Shown here piece after piece: positions 32,684-43,488 of a DNA stretch of 64,000 bases. Source of the stretch: Microbacterium sulfonylureivorans (GTDB taxonomy: Bacteria > Actinomycetota > Actinomycetes > Actinomycetales > Microbacteriaceae); NCBI RefSeq assembly GCF_003999995.1, contig NZ_RJAD01000001.1, forward strand, positions 372,001 to 436,000, given 5' to 3'. How positions within the stretch are numbered: the stretch's first letter is position 1; every line of letters begins with the position of its first letter. A program made the translations under genes and the position numbers. Under the pieces are notes generated by a model, which saw only the letters and a program-made list of their open reading frames with translations, was not told the origin of the DNA and ran no database searches.

Positions 32684-33799
32684 TCAGTCGCCGAAGCCCT
32701 CCGCGATCAGCTCGATGAGCTCCTCGCGCTCCTCCACAGGGAGGAACGCGCCGGCGGCGGCGTTGAGCTGGAAGGATTCGAAGTCGTCGAGGCCGTACTC
32801 GAACGTCTCCGCAAGGAGCGCGAGCTCCCGCGTGAGCGACGTGCGGCTCATCGTGCGGTTGTCGACGTTCACCGTCACCGAGAAGCCGAGCTGGTAGAGC
32901 AGATCGAAGGGGTGGTCCTCCATCGTCGTCCCCCACGCCGCGATCGCGCCGGTCTGCAGGTTGGACGACGGCGAGAGCTCGAGCGTGATCTCGCGGTCGC
33001 GCACCCAGCGAGCGAGGTCTCCGAACTGCACGAGCACCTCTTCGCCGGCGCGCGAGACGACCTCGAGGTCTTCGGCGAGGCGCACACCGTGACCCAGGCG
33101 CAGCGCCCGGCCGTCGAGGAGCGCCGAGCGGATCGAGTCGAGACCGGCCGCTTCGCCGGCGTGGACGGTCGAGGGGAAGAACTCCGACGCGAGGTAGTCG
33201 AACGCCGCACGGTGGTTCGAGGCCGGGAACCCGTCTTCGGGACCGGCGATGTCGAAGCCCACGGCTCCGCGCGTGCGCCAGTCCACCGCGAGCTTCGCGA
33301 TCTCGAGCGAACGGTCGGTGTGGCGCATCGCGGTGATGAGCTGGCCGACGCGGATGTCGCGACCGCCGCGCTCCGCGGCATCCTCGCCCTCCTCGATGCC
33401 CTCCTGCACGGCCGCGACGACCTCGTCGAGCGACAGACCCCGTGCCAGATGCTGCTCGGGAGCCCACCGCACCTCGCCGTAGATGACGCCGTCGGCCGCG
33501 AGGTCCTCGACGAACTCCCGCGCGACCCGCGTGAGCCCTTCGCGGGTCTGCATGACCGCCGTCGTCAGGTCGAACGTCTTGAGGTACTCGACGAGCGATC
33601 CGGAGTCGCTCTTCTCGGAGAACCAGTCCGCGAGGTCGTCGGCGTCGGACTCGGGCACGTCCAGGCCGATCCCGTCGGCGAGTTCGATGATCGTCGCCGG
33701 GCGCACCCCTCCGTCGAGGTGGTCGTGCAGCGAGACCTTCGGCAGGCTCCGGATCGACACTCCGTCGATGACGGCATCTCCGTGCTGGTCGATGGGCAT
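32684..33799 (-). CDS. add: Adenosine deaminase
   Basis: 371 residues. Zinc ligands and catalytic residues appear in order: LPKVSLHDHLDGGVRP (HxH), STVHAGEAAG (His, Glu), LGHGVRLAED, and LSPSSNLQTG followed by VTVNVDNRTMS, where the usual catalytic Asp-Asp has the form Val-Asp-Asn. It hydrolyses (deoxy)adenosine to (deoxy)inosine. It is the last gene of the nucleoside uptake and salvage operon. Start ATG at 33799 after GAGGAGA. The 59-bp gap from deoA shows only the ribosome binding site. Confidence 0.93.
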   Translation of the reverse strand: MPIDQHGDAVIDGVSIRSLPKVSLHDHLDGGVRPATIIELADGIGLDVPESDADDLADWFSEKSDSGSLVEYLKTFDLTTAVMQTREGLTRVAREFVEDLAADGVIYGEVRWAPEQHLARGLSLDEVVAAVQEGIEEGEDAAERGGRDIRVGQLITAMRHTDRSLEIAKLAVDWRTRGAVGFDIAGPEDGFPASNHRAAFDYLASEFFPSTVHAGEAAGLDSIRSALLDGRALRLGHGVRLAEDLEVVSRAGEEVLVQFGDLARWVRDREITLELSPSSNLQTGAIAAWGTTMEDHPFDLLYQLGFSVTVNVDNRTMSRTSLTRELALLAETFEYGLDDFESFQLNAAAGAFLPVEEREELIELIAEGFGD

Positions 33800-33858
33800 T
33801 GGTGTTCTCCTCGGAGATCGGCGGTTTCGGTGGCGGAGCGGGCGGGGATGCCTGCGCG

Positions 33859-35151
33859 TCAGGCGGTGATGCGCTCGAGCACGAGCGGGCTCGGCGCCGG
33901 GGCGTCCGCCCCGACATCCCACGCGCCCTCCAGCGCGTCGAGAGCGCGGTCGAACCTCGTCGCATCCTCCCCGAGCAGGGTGAACAGCGGCTGTCCGGCC
34001 GCGACGGCGTCGCCGGGCTTGACGTGCAGATCGATGCCGGCCGCGTGGAGGACCGGGTCCTCGGCGCGGGCGCGTCCGGCGCCGAGACGCCAGGCGGCGA
34101 TCCCGAAGGGCAGCGCCTCCATGCGGGCGACGAAGCCGGCCTCGGTCGCGGTCACGACGTGCGTCTCGCGGGGAGCGGGGAGCGGAGCATCCGGATCGCC
34201 GTCCTGCGCGCGGATCATGTCGCGCCACCGGTCCATCGCCCGGCCGTCGGCGAGAGCGGCCTCGACGTCGGCATCGGGCTGCCCGGCCAGGGCGAGCATC
34301 TCGCGGGCGAGCGCCACCGTGAGCTCGACGACATCGGCGGGGCCGCCGCCGGCGAGCACCTCGACCGATTCGCGGACCTCGTTCGCGTTGCCGATCGCGA
34401 GGCCCAGGGGGGTGTTCATGTCGGTGAGGAGCGCCGTGGTCGCGACCCCCGAATCGGTGCCGAGCGCGACCATCGTGCGGGCGAGCTCGCGCGCCTTCTC
34501 GACGTCGCGCATGAACGCGCCGGAGCCGAACTTCACGTCGAGCACGAGCGAGTCGGTGCCTTCGGCGATCTTCTTCGACATGATGCTCGAGGCGATGAGC
34601 GGGATCGCCTCGACCGTGCCGGTGACGTCGCGGAGCGCGTAGAGCTTCTTGTCTGCGGGCGCGAGGCCCGAACCGGCTGCGCAGATCACGGCGCCGACGC
34701 CGGCGAGCTGGTCGAACAGCTCGTCGTTCGTGAGCGCGGCCCGCCAGCCCGAGATCGATTCGAGCTTGTCGAGCGTGCCACCGGTGTGCCCGAGGCCACG
34801 GCCCGACAGCTGCGGCACCGCGACGCCGAACGCGGCCACCAGCGGCGCGAGGGGAAGCGTGATCTTGTCGCCCACGCCGCCGGTGGAGTGCTTGTCGACG
34901 GTGGGCTTGCCGAGCCCGGCGAAGCTCATGCGCTCGCCCGACGCGATCATCGCGTCGGTCATCACGCGGATCTCGTCCCTCGACATGCCGTTGAGCAGCA
35001 CGGCCATCGCGAACGCCGCCATCTGCGAGTCCGCGACGTAGCCGCGCGTATAGGCGTCGACCATCCACCGCAGCGCCCCCTCGGGGACGGCTCCCCCGTC
35101 GCGCTTCGTGCGGATGACGTCGACGGCGTCGTACGGCTCGACCTCGGTCAT
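33859..35151 (-). CDS. deoA: Thymidine phosphorylase
   Basis: 430 residues. Signature KHSTGGVGDKITLPLAPLVAA, then SGRGLGHTGGTLDKLESI, the catalytic region LYALRDVTGTVEAIPLIASSIMSKK (read in parts) and LDVKFGSGAFM. It splits thymidine or deoxyuridine with phosphate into base and deoxyribose-1-phosphate. Its ATG overlaps the cdd stop (ATGA), so cytidine deaminase and this enzyme are coupled: deoxycytidine to deoxyuridine to uracil. C-terminal alpha/beta domain with GIDLHVKPGDAVAAGQPL is intact. Confidence 0.95.
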   Translation of the reverse strand: MTEVEPYDAVDVIRTKRDGGAVPEGALRWMVDAYTRGYVADSQMAAFAMAVLLNGMSRDEIRVMTDAMIASGERMSFAGLGKPTVDKHSTGGVGDKITLPLAPLVAAFGVAVPQLSGRGLGHTGGTLDKLESISGWRAALTNDELFDQLAGVGAVICAAGSGLAPADKKLYALRDVTGTVEAIPLIASSIMSKKIAEGTDSLVLDVKFGSGAFMRDVEKARELARTMVALGTDSGVATTALLTDMNTPLGLAIGNANEVRESVEVLAGGGPADVVELTVALAREMLALAGQPDADVEAALADGRAMDRWRDMIRAQDGDPDAPLPAPRETHVVTATEAGFVARMEALPFGIAAWRLGAGRARAEDPVLHAAGIDLHVKPGDAVAAGQPLFTLLGEDATRFDRALDALEGAWDVGADAPAPSPLVLERITA

Positions 35152-35549
35152 CGGGCGGCCTCCTCGAGGTCGCGCGGTCCGAACGCGTCGGGCAGCACCT
35201 CGTCGATCGTGCGGATGCCCGACACCGTCTCGAGCAGCATCCCCGGAATCGCGAACTCGTACAGCAGCTGACGGCAGCGCCCGCACGGCATGATCGTGTG
35301 ACCCTCGCCGTTCACGCACACGAACGCGACGAGGTTGCCGCCGCCGGTGATCGCGAGCTCGCTGACGAGCCCGCACTCGGCGCACAGGGTCACGCCGTAC
35401 GACGCGTTCTCGACGTTGCAGCCGGTCACGATGCGCCCGTCGGTCACCAGTGCGGCGGCGCCCACCTTGTAGCGGGAGTACGGGGCGTACGCACGCCGCA
35501 TGGCATCCGTCGCGGCCGCGCGCAGCTCATCCCAGTCGATGTCGGTCAC
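35148..35549 (-). CDS. cdd: Cytidine deaminase
   Basis: 133 residues, the tetrameric short class. Zinc-binding and catalytic residues: GCNVENASYG, LCAECG (Cys plus catalytic Glu) and MPCGRCRQ (two Cys). It deaminates cytidine and deoxycytidine. GTG start at 35549 with AGAGG upstream. First gene of the salvage part of the operon, separated from the permease gene by 117 bp that hold a large hairpin. Its product feeds deoA, with which it overlaps. Confidence 0.95.
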   Translation of the reverse strand: MTDIDWDELRAAATDAMRRAYAPYSRYKVGAAALVTDGRIVTGCNVENASYGVTLCAECGLVSELAITGGGNLVAFVCVNGEGHTIMPCGRCRQLLYEFAIPGMLLETVSGIRTIDEVLPDAFGPRDLEEAAR

Positions 35550-35583
35550 GAACGGCCTCTCTTCACAGCGGTATCAGGGGGGT

Positions 35584-35642
35584 CGGATGCCTCGGCCCGG
35601 CCGGTGCCGGGCTTCGACCCGGCGGCCGAGCCGCGGCATCCG
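35584..35642 (-). terminator. Large hairpin between permease and salvage genes
   Basis: CGGATGCC (35584-35591) and TCGGCC (35592-35597) pair with GGCCGA (35624-35629) and GGCATCCG (35635-35642); an inner GCCGGGCTTCGACCCGGC stem fills the centre. It carries the GGATGCC motif and may attenuate transcription from the transporter genes into cdd-deoA-add. Confidence 0.55.
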
Positions 35643-35666
35643 TCGTCGTTCGAGCGCGCGGCCATC

Positions 35667-36953
35667 TCAGCCCTTGATGTACGGCTTGCCCGCCGCGGCG
35701 GGACCGCGTATCTGCCCGGCGAAACCGGCGACGGCGATGATGGTGACGAGGTACGGCAGCATCAGCATGAACTCGCTCGGGATCGGGGTGCCGAGCACCG
35801 TGAGCAGGTTCTGCAGGTTGGTGGCGAAGCCGAACAGCAGCGCCGCGAGGGTCGCACGGATCGGGTCCCACCGTCCGAAGATGACGGCGGCGAGGGCGAT
35901 GAAGCCGAGGCCCGCGGTCATCTCCTTGGTGAACTGCCCGACCGAGACGAGCGTGAAGTACGCGCCGCCGATGCCGGCGATCGCTCCCGCGAGCGAGACG
36001 TTCCAGAACCGGCTGGTGTTGACCTTGATGCCGACGGTGTCGGCGGCCTGCGGATGCTCGCCGACGGCCCGCAGACGCAGACCCCAGCGGGTGCGGTAGA
36101 GGCCCCAGGCCACGATGCCGACCGTGAAGTACATGAGGTACACGATGAAGGTCTGGTTGAACAGCACCGGTCCGAGGATCGGGATGTCGCCGAGCACCGG
36201 GATCTCCCAGCGCGTGAAGCGCACCGGGCGGTTGAGCGTGGTCTCGTTCGGCACGAGGAGCGCGCCGTAGAGGAATCCCGTGAGGCCCGTGACGAGCACG
36301 TTGAGCACGACACCGACGATCACCTGGTCGACCAGGTACTTGATCGAGAACGCCGCGAGCACGAAGGCGACGAGCACCCCGCCGATCATCGCGCCGATGA
36401 GCCCGACGAACGGGTTGCCCGTGATGCTCGCGAGCAGCGCCGCGCTGAATGCGCCGAGGAGGAACTGGCCCTCGATCGCGACGTTCACGACGCCGACCCG
36501 CTCGCCGATGACGCCGCCCAGGGCGCCGAAGATCAGCGGGATCGCGAGTGACAGCGAGCCGAACAGCAGGCCGGTGACCGGGACGAGACCGCCGGCGGCC
36601 GCCCACGTGAGGAACGCGAAGATCGCGAGCACGCCGTAGACGATCGGCAGCCACACCCCCGTGCGGCGATAGGACCAGGCATCCCACACCGCCCACAGCG
36701 TGAGGAGGAACAGCACGATGAGCACGCCCCAGCTGGTCGCCGCCGTCGGCACGCTGACATTGGGCAGCTCGATCGAGGACGACGGGTCGCCGAGGCGGAA
36801 CGTGCTCACGCCGTCGCGCGGCACCAGCAGGAAGAGCAGGAAGAGCAGGAGGGTGGCGATGCCGAGGCTGATCGCCATCTTCCACTGGCGCACCTTGACG
36901 GTCGCGAGCTGGATCGTTCCGTCGGCGGCGACGGCGGGGGCGAGCGAGCTCAT
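35667..36953 (-). CDS. Nucleoside ABC transporter permease 2 (BmpA-associated)
   Basis: 428 residues with ten or so transmembrane helices. The family marks are LGGVIGERVGVVNVAIEGQFLLGAF and GLRLRAVGEHPQAADTVGIKV, found in RfuD/NupQ-like permeases paired with BMP lipoproteins. The ATG overlaps the stop of the first permease (ATGA). Together with the ATPase (38320) and the BMP protein (39929) it forms a nucleoside importer. The N-terminal 130 residues with extra helices are longer than in many relatives. Confidence 0.9.
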   Translation of the reverse strand: MSSLAPAVAADGTIQLATVKVRQWKMAISLGIATLLLFLLFLLVPRDGVSTFRLGDPSSSIELPNVSVPTAATSWGVLIVLFLLTLWAVWDAWSYRRTGVWLPIVYGVLAIFAFLTWAAAGGLVPVTGLLFGSLSLAIPLIFGALGGVIGERVGVVNVAIEGQFLLGAFSAALLASITGNPFVGLIGAMIGGVLVAFVLAAFSIKYLVDQVIVGVVLNVLVTGLTGFLYGALLVPNETTLNRPVRFTRWEIPVLGDIPILGPVLFNQTFIVYLMYFTVGIVAWGLYRTRWGLRLRAVGEHPQAADTVGIKVNTSRFWNVSLAGAIAGIGGAYFTLVSVGQFTKEMTAGLGFIALAAVIFGRWDPIRATLAALLFGFATNLQNLLTVLGTPIPSEFMLMLPYLVTIIAVAGFAGQIRGPAAAGKPYIKG

Positions 36954-38319
36954 GCGGCCACCGCCTTCTTCGCGGCCTTGGCTCGCGCCTTGGCGGCCTT
37001 CTCGGCGTCGGTCTTGGGAAGGAAGAAGATCGTGCGCACCAGCGGGGGCGCCGCGATGAACAGGACGATCAGCGACTGGACGACCAGCACGATGTCGACC
37101 GGGATGCCCTGCGACGCCTGCATCGTGAACGACCCTGCCTTGAGCGCGCCGAACAGGATGCCCGCCGCGAACACTCCCCATGCCCGGCTGCGGCCGAGAA
37201 GGGCCACGGTGATCGCGTCGAAGCCGATGCCGGCGTCGATGTAGCCGTCGAAGCCGCTCGTGACCGATCCCTGGATCTGGTTCATGGCCGCGAGGCCTGC
37301 GAGACCACCGGCGAAGAGCATCGCGTAGATGTACATGCGCTGCACCGAGATGCCCGCCGCACGCGCGGCGTGCGGATTCTCGCCGACGGCGCGGAGGCGG
37401 AAGCCGAGGCTGGACCGCTCGACCAGCCACCACACGAACACGGTGGCGCCGATCACGATGATGAAGCCCCAGTCGAGCAGCGGGAACCGCGGCCCGAACA
37501 GTTCGGGGAACTGCGCGCTGGCCGGAGTCGGGGCCGAGATCGGCTGGTCTCCGGCCGGGCGCTGCAGCAGGCCCGGCGTGCGCACCATCCACGCCACGAG
37601 GTAGAACGCGACGTAGTTGAGCATGATCGTGAGGATGACCTCGTGCGCGCCGGTGCGCGCCTTGAGGAGCCCGACGATGCCGCCCCAGATCGCACCGCCG
37701 GCGATTCCGGCCGCCAGCGTGAGCGGCAGGTGGATGAACATCGGCAGGTCGAGGTTGAAGGTGAACAGGGCCGCCACCGCGCACGCGATGAGCATCTGGC
37801 CGCGTCCGCCGATGTTGAACAGGCCGACGCGGAAAGCGAGCGCGACACCGAGACCGGCGGCGATCAGCGGTGCGGCGAAGCCGAGCGTGTTCGTCAGCGG
37901 GCGGATCTGCGTCAGGAAGTCGGCCGCGCGCGGGTTGTAGACCGCCCCGCGGAAGAGAGCCTCGTAGCCGCCGTAGACCGAGTTCCAGATCGCGACGAAC
38001 GTGTCGCCCGGGCGGGCGAAGAAGTAGGCGGATGCCGCACGCACGTCCTCGTCGGTCAGCGCCATGAGGATGCCGCCGACGATCATGGCGGCGACGATGG
38101 CGAGCACCGTGGTGACCCAGTTGCTGCGCAGCAGATCCTTGACGAACACGTTCTGCCGCGGCGGCGGTGCGACCTCGCCTTCGGGGGCGGGGGCGGGAGC
38201 GGGGGCGGGCGAGGCATCCGGAGTTCCCGTCAGGGGTCCGGAGACCGTGGGGAGCTGCTCGGGCGGGAGGCCCTTGCTCGAATCAGGCGCGCCCGGCGTC
38301 AGTCCCTTGGCGTCGTCGT

Positions 38320-38323
<4 letters not shown>
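36950..38323 (-). CDS. Nucleoside ABC transporter permease 1 (BmpA-associated)
   Basis: 457 residues. A Pro/Ala-rich cytoplasmic N-terminus of about 60 residues is followed by a transmembrane bundle with GVALAFRVGLFNIGGRGQMLIA, LKARTGAHEVILTIMLNY and GFRLRAVGENPHAARAAGI, hallmarks of NupP/RfuC-like permeases. The end is Lys/Ala-rich (EKAAKARAKAAKK). GTG start in the ATPase stop (GTGA). It pairs with the second permease to form the translocation pore. Nucleoside specificity is inferred from the downstream salvage genes. Confidence 0.9.
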
Positions 38324-39840
<1,517 letters not shown>

Positions 39841-39878
39841 ATGTGCACCTTATCCACTGTCTCCATCGGGCTGGAAGA

Positions 39879-39914
39879 ACCGCGGCCGGGTGGAGGCATC
39901 CACCCGGCCGCGGT
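39879..39914 (-). terminator. 16-bp hairpin after the BMP lipoprotein gene
   Basis: ACCGCGGCCGGGTGGA (39879-39894) pairs perfectly with 39899-39914 around a 4-nt loop. In the minus-strand direction it is followed by TTCTTCC. It sits between the binding protein gene and its ABC genes, the classic place for a partial terminator or mRNA stabiliser. Confidence 0.75.
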
Positions 39915-39928
39915 CACAGTCTGCTCGA

Positions 39929-41050
39929 CTACGGCGAGCTGGGCGAGGTCACCTCGAGCTCGCCCGAGATGATCTGCTCCTGCAGCGCTGCGAGCTCGTC
40001 CTCCAGGCCCTCCGGCAGCTCCGACTCGAAGACGCCGAAGCCGGACAGGCCGACGCCCTCGTTCTCGAGCGTGCCGACGTACGGCGTGGTGTCGAACTCA
40101 CCGGTGGCGGCCTGCATCGTGGCCTCGTAGACCGCCATGTCGATGCGCTTCATGATCGAGAAGAGCACGATGTCGGCGACCGACGGGTCGGTGACGGCCA
40201 GGTCGGAGTCGACGCCGATCATGACGGTGTCGGAGCCGGCGTCGGCGATGGCCTCGCCCGCGCTCTGGTAGATCGGTCCGCCGACGGGCAGGATCACGTC
40301 GACACCCTGGTCGAGGATGCTCTGCGCGGTCTGCTTGGCCGTGTCGTTGGCGGCGAAGCCACCGGTGAACGAGCCGTCCTGGGCCTCGACGTCCCACCCG
40401 AAGGTCTCGACGCTGCCGCCCTTGTCCTCGTTGTACTTCGCGACGCCGTCGATGAAGCCGTCCATGAAGATCGTGACCGGCGGGATCGGGATGCCGCCGA
40501 AGGTGCCGACCTTGTTGACGCCCTGCTCGGCCGACCATGCCGCCGCGGCGTAGCCGCCGAGGTACGCGGCCTGGACCGTGTCGAACATGAGGGGCTTGAT
40601 GTTGTCGGCGTCGGTGGTGCCGTCCGCGTCCGCGTCGGCCCAATCGTCGATGATCGCGTAGCTCACGTCGGGGTTGGCCGTCGCCGAGGCGATGGTGTCG
40701 GCCGAGAGCTTGAAGCCGACGGACACGATGAACGTGCAGCCTTCGGCGATCAGGTTCTCGAGGTTCGGCGCGTAGTCGTTCGCCGAGGCGGACTCGACTT
40801 CGATGGGCTCGACGCCGAGTTCTTCGGCGGCGCGCTCCATGCCCTCGAGGGCCGACTGGTTGAACGACTTGTCGTTGAAGCCGCCGTCATCGGAGACGAG
40901 GCAGGGCGTGAAGCCCTCGACGGCGACAGGGCCCTCCGACTCGGAAGCGCTCGGGGACGCCTCCGGGGCGGTTCCACAGCCCGCCAGGGCGATGAGAAGG
41001 CCCGCTGCGGCAGTGACACCGACGAGCTTCTTGGTGCGTGAGATGGTCAA
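39929..41050 (-). CDS. bmpA: BMP family nucleoside-binding lipoprotein
   Basis: 373 residues. Lipoprotein signal: TKKLVGVTAAAGLLIALAGCG with lipobox Cys about residue 24, then an acidic Ser/Glu-rich linker. The periplasmic-type binding fold has SDDGGFNDKSFNQSALEGM (BMP/PnrA motif), GCTFIVSVGFKLSADTI and LPVGGPIYQSAGEAI. It captures nucleosides outside the membrane for the ABC importer. Start taken as TTG at 41050 because GGAGG lies 6 nt upstream and it gives a normal signal peptide; a GTG 12 bp upstream would overlap that ribosome site. First gene of the operon; the 150-bp gap before it holds its promoter. Confidence 0.9.
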   Translation of the reverse strand: MTISRTKKLVGVTAAAGLLIALAGCGTAPEASPSASESEGPVAVEGFTPCLVSDDGGFNDKSFNQSALEGMERAAEELGVEPIEVESASANDYAPNLENLIAEGCTFIVSVGFKLSADTIASATANPDVSYAIIDDWADADADGTTDADNIKPLMFDTVQAAYLGGYAAAAWSAEQGVNKVGTFGGIPIPPVTIFMDGFIDGVAKYNEDKGGSVETFGWDVEAQDGSFTGGFAANDTAKQTAQSILDQGVDVILPVGGPIYQSAGEAIADAGSDTVMIGVDSDLAVTDPSVADIVLFSIMKRIDMAVYEATMQAATGEFDTTPYVGTLENEGVGLSGFGVFESELPEGLEDELAALQEQIISGELEVTSPSSP

Positions 41051-41200
41051 CTCAGCCTCCACTAGTACCGCCCCGCGTCCTTCACGGGGACTGCACAAAG
41101 TTACCCACTGTGACGCCGTGCTTGCAGTCATGGCAGGGTCCCGGGGCCGAATGGTTACAAAGACGCAATGTGTCGATACACCGGCGTCACGGCCGCGGAA

Positions 41201-42316
41201 TCAGAGGACGTCGCCGCGCCCGTTGAGCTTGAGGGCGTCGACGACCCCCTTGACCCGCTGCGCGTGCTCGCTCGTGGTCACGAGGAGGGCGTCCTCGGTA
41301 TCGACCACGATGATGTCGCGCACGCCGATCAGACTGATCACGCGCGAGGTCTGGCTGACCACGATCCCGCTTGCCGCGTCGGACAGGATGCGCGCGTTCT
41401 CGCCGAGGATCGCGAGGTCGTTCTTGCGGCCGTGCGAGTTGAGCTTGGCGAGGCTGGCGAAGTCGCCCACGTCGTCCCAGTCGAAGTGGCCGGGGATGAC
41501 CGCGAGGCGGCCGCGGGCGGCCGCGGGCTCGGCGACGGCGTAGTCGATGGCGATCTTCTTCAGCGTGGGCCACACCCGGTCGACGACCGGGCCACGGAGC
41601 TCACGGTCGTCCCATGCCTCGGCGAGGTCCATCAGTCCCGCGTAGAGGTGCGGCTCGTTCTCGGCGATCTCACCGAGCAGGACGTCGGCGCGGCTGATGA
41701 ACATGCCCGCGTTCCAGAGGTACGACCGGTCGGCGAAGTACTCCTTCGCCGTCTCGAGGTCGGGCTTCTCGACGAAGCTGTCCACGAGCGCCGCCTCCGG
41801 GGCCCCGTCGATCACGAGCCCGGAGCCGGTGCGGATGTAGCCGAAGCCGACCGCCGCCTCGGACGGCTGGATCCCGATGGTGCAGATGTAGCCCTCGCGC
41901 GCCGTCGCGACCGCCTGCCTCACGGCCCAGTCGAACAGGTGCGGCACGCGGATGACGTGGTCGGCGGCGAACGACCCGATGATGACGTTCGGCTCGCGCT
42001 TGACGAGGATGGCCGCGGCGAGACCGATCGCGGCGGCCGAGTCGCGGGGCTCGGATTCGAGGAACACGTTCTTGTCGGGGATGCCCGGCAGCTCCTTCTC
42101 GACGGCGGCGCGGTGCGCGCGCCCCGTGACCACCGAGATGCGGTCGTGGCCGGCGAGCGGCTCCAGTCGGTCCCACGTGTCGCGCAGGAGAGTCTGGCCC
42201 GAGCCGGTGAGGTCGTGGAGGAACTTGGGAGCGTCCGCCCTCGACAGCGGCCACAGCCGGCTGCCGACGCCGCCGGCGGGGATCACGGCGTAGAAGTCAT
42301 CGATCGGTTCAGGCAT
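41201..42316 (-). CDS. manC: Mannose-1-phosphate guanylyltransferase
   Basis: 371 residues. The nucleotidyltransferase core begins FYAVIPAGGVGSRLWPLSRADAPKF, the GDP-mannose pyrophosphorylase signature. Later marks are IGSFAADHVIR, FGYIRTG, FVEKPDLETAKEY, WNAGMFISRADVLL and GHFDWDDVGDFASL. It makes GDP-mannose from mannose-1-phosphate and GTP for glycans and lipoglycans. The C-terminal isomerase domain of bifunctional ManC proteins is absent. Predicted leaderless: TACCCT lies 6 nt before the ATG. The phosphomannomutase at 12364 could supply its substrate. Confidence 0.93.
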   Translation of the reverse strand: MPEPIDDFYAVIPAGGVGSRLWPLSRADAPKFLHDLTGSGQTLLRDTWDRLEPLAGHDRISVVTGRAHRAAVEKELPGIPDKNVFLESEPRDSAAAIGLAAAILVKREPNVIIGSFAADHVIRVPHLFDWAVRQAVATAREGYICTIGIQPSEAAVGFGYIRTGSGLVIDGAPEAALVDSFVEKPDLETAKEYFADRSYLWNAGMFISRADVLLGEIAENEPHLYAGLMDLAEAWDDRELRGPVVDRVWPTLKKIAIDYAVAEPAAARGRLAVIPGHFDWDDVGDFASLAKLNSHGRKNDLAILGENARILSDAASGIVVSQTSRVISLIGVRDIIVVDTEDALLVTTSEHAQRVKGVVDALKLNGRGDVL

Positions 42317-42322
42317 GTGCCC

Positions 42323-42328
42323 AGGGTA
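42323..42328 (-). promoter_or_regulatory. Predicted -10 element (TACCCT) of the GDP-mannose pyrophosphorylase gene
   Basis: On the minus strand TACCCT is followed by 6 nt and the ATG at 42316; leaderless geometry. Confidence 0.45.
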
Positions 42329-42394
42329 TCCGCGTCCCCCGTCGCCGCCCGGATGAGATCCGAAAGAACCCTCGTTCTCGGCGCCTGCGAAGAA

Positions 42395-42427
42395 CCCCTC
42401 CGGAAGGAGGGGACTAAGGCACGCCTT
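42395..42427. promoter_or_regulatory. Hairpin and palindrome in the manC/sdhC divergent region
   Basis: CCCCTCC-GGAA-GGAGGGG (42395-42412) is a 7-bp stem with a GNRA loop. Three bases on, AAGGC-AC-GCCTT (42416-42427) is a second palindrome, loosely like iron-regulator half-sites. TAGGAT at 42454-42459 could be the sdh -10 box. The 245-bp gap holds no gene. Roles are inferred. Confidence 0.35.
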
Positions 42428-42561
42428 CGTCGCCCGCACGCGAGAAGCGGGAATAGGATGGATCCAGCGCCCGCGTGACGCCGATGGCTCGAGTCCTGTG
42501 TGCCGGGCCACCTCAGGGGCATCGTTTCCGCCCCGCCATGTTCGATCCAGGGAGGACGGCC

Positions 42562-42996
42562 GTGTCTGCACCAGCACGCGTCACACCGTCGGTATCCGAA
42601 ACCACGTCCCGAGTCCCCCGCGGCACTCTGTACCGCGGGAACGAGGGAATGTGGTCGTGGGTGCTGCACCGCATCACCGGCATCGCGATCTTCTTCTTCC
42701 TGCTGGTCCACGTGCTCGACACGGCTCTGATCCGCGTGTCGCCCGAGGCGTACGACGCCGTGATCGGCACGTACAAGAACCCGATCATGGGCATCGGCGA
42801 GGTCGCGCTCGTCGGGGCCATCGCGTACCACGCGTTCAACGGCCTGCGCATCATCGCGGTCGACATGTGGACGTGGGCCACGCGGATGCAGCGCCAGCTC
42901 TGGTGGGGCGTGCTCGGACTCTGGGTCGTGACCATGCTGGCCTTCACGCCGCGTCACCTCATCAATGTCTTCTCCGAGATCGGAGGGGGGCACTGA
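42562..42996 (+). CDS. sdhC: Succinate dehydrogenase cytochrome b556 subunit
   Basis: 144 residues, three transmembrane helices. Its opening VPRGTLYRGNEGMWSWVLHRITGIAIFFFLL (read in parts) carries the conserved S-x-x-x-R-x-x-G quinone-site region (SWVLHRITG). The haem-ligand His in IAYHAFNGLRII precedes the third helix. It anchors SdhAB and passes electrons to menaquinone. GTG at 42562 was chosen for the GGGAGG 6 nt upstream. The sdhD ATG overlaps its stop. Confidence 0.92.
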   Translation: MSAPARVTPSVSETTSRVPRGTLYRGNEGMWSWVLHRITGIAIFFFLLVHVLDTALIRVSPEAYDAVIGTYKNPIMGIGEVALVGAIAYHAFNGLRIIAVDMWTWATRMQRQLWWGVLGLWVVTMLAFTPRHLINVFSEIGGGH

Positions 42997-43445
42997 TGAC
43001 CGCCATCGCCGATCCCCGCGCTCCGCGCGTCGCCGTCCGTCGCAAGGGTCCCAACCTCGAGAAGTGGGGCTGGATCTACATGCGCGTCTCGGGCGTGTTC
43101 CTCGTGATCCTGATCTTCGGGCACCTCTTCGTGAACCTCATGCTCGGCGAGGGCATCCACGGCATCGACTTCGCCTTCGTCGCCGGCAAGTTCGCGACGC
43201 CGTTCTGGCAGTGGTGGGACGTCATCATGCTGTGGCTCGCACTGATCCACGGCGCGAACGGCATGCGCACCATCGTGAACGACTACGTCACCCACGAGCG
43301 CACGCGTCGCGTGCTGGTGTGGGCGCTGTGGCTCTCGGCCGGCTTCCTCATCCTCCTGGGCACGCTCGTCGTGTTCACCTTCGACCCGTGCCTGGGCCTG
43401 AGCGAGACCAGCGCCGAATGGCTGCTGGAGACCTGCTCGTCCTAG
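42996..43445 (+). CDS. sdhD: Succinate dehydrogenase hydrophobic membrane anchor subunit
   Basis: 149 residues with three transmembrane helices (about 32-50, 78-98 and 112-130). The stretch [22 protein letters not shown] includes the S-x-x-x-x-x-x-x-x-x-x-x-H pattern of SdhD, and [16 protein letters not shown] has the second conserved His. It shares the b-type haem and the quinone site with SdhC. The start overlaps the sdhC stop (TGATG). Confidence 0.92.
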   Translation: MTAIADPRAPRVAVRRKGPNLEKWGWIYMRVSGVFLVILIFGHLFVNLMLGEGIHGIDFAFVAGKFATPFWQWWDVIMLWLALIHGANGMRTIVNDYVTHERTRRVLVWALWLSAGFLILLGTLVVFTFDPCLGLSETSAEWLLETCSS

Positions 43446-43488
43446 CCGGGGCGACGACCGAGACCTCCCCACACCGAAAGCACTGAGA

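Noticed and set aside
41051..41131. A longer N-terminus for the BMP lipoprotein
   Set aside because: Upstream codons would place 27 non-hydrophobic residues before the signal peptide and cover the GGAGG ribosome site used by the TTG start.
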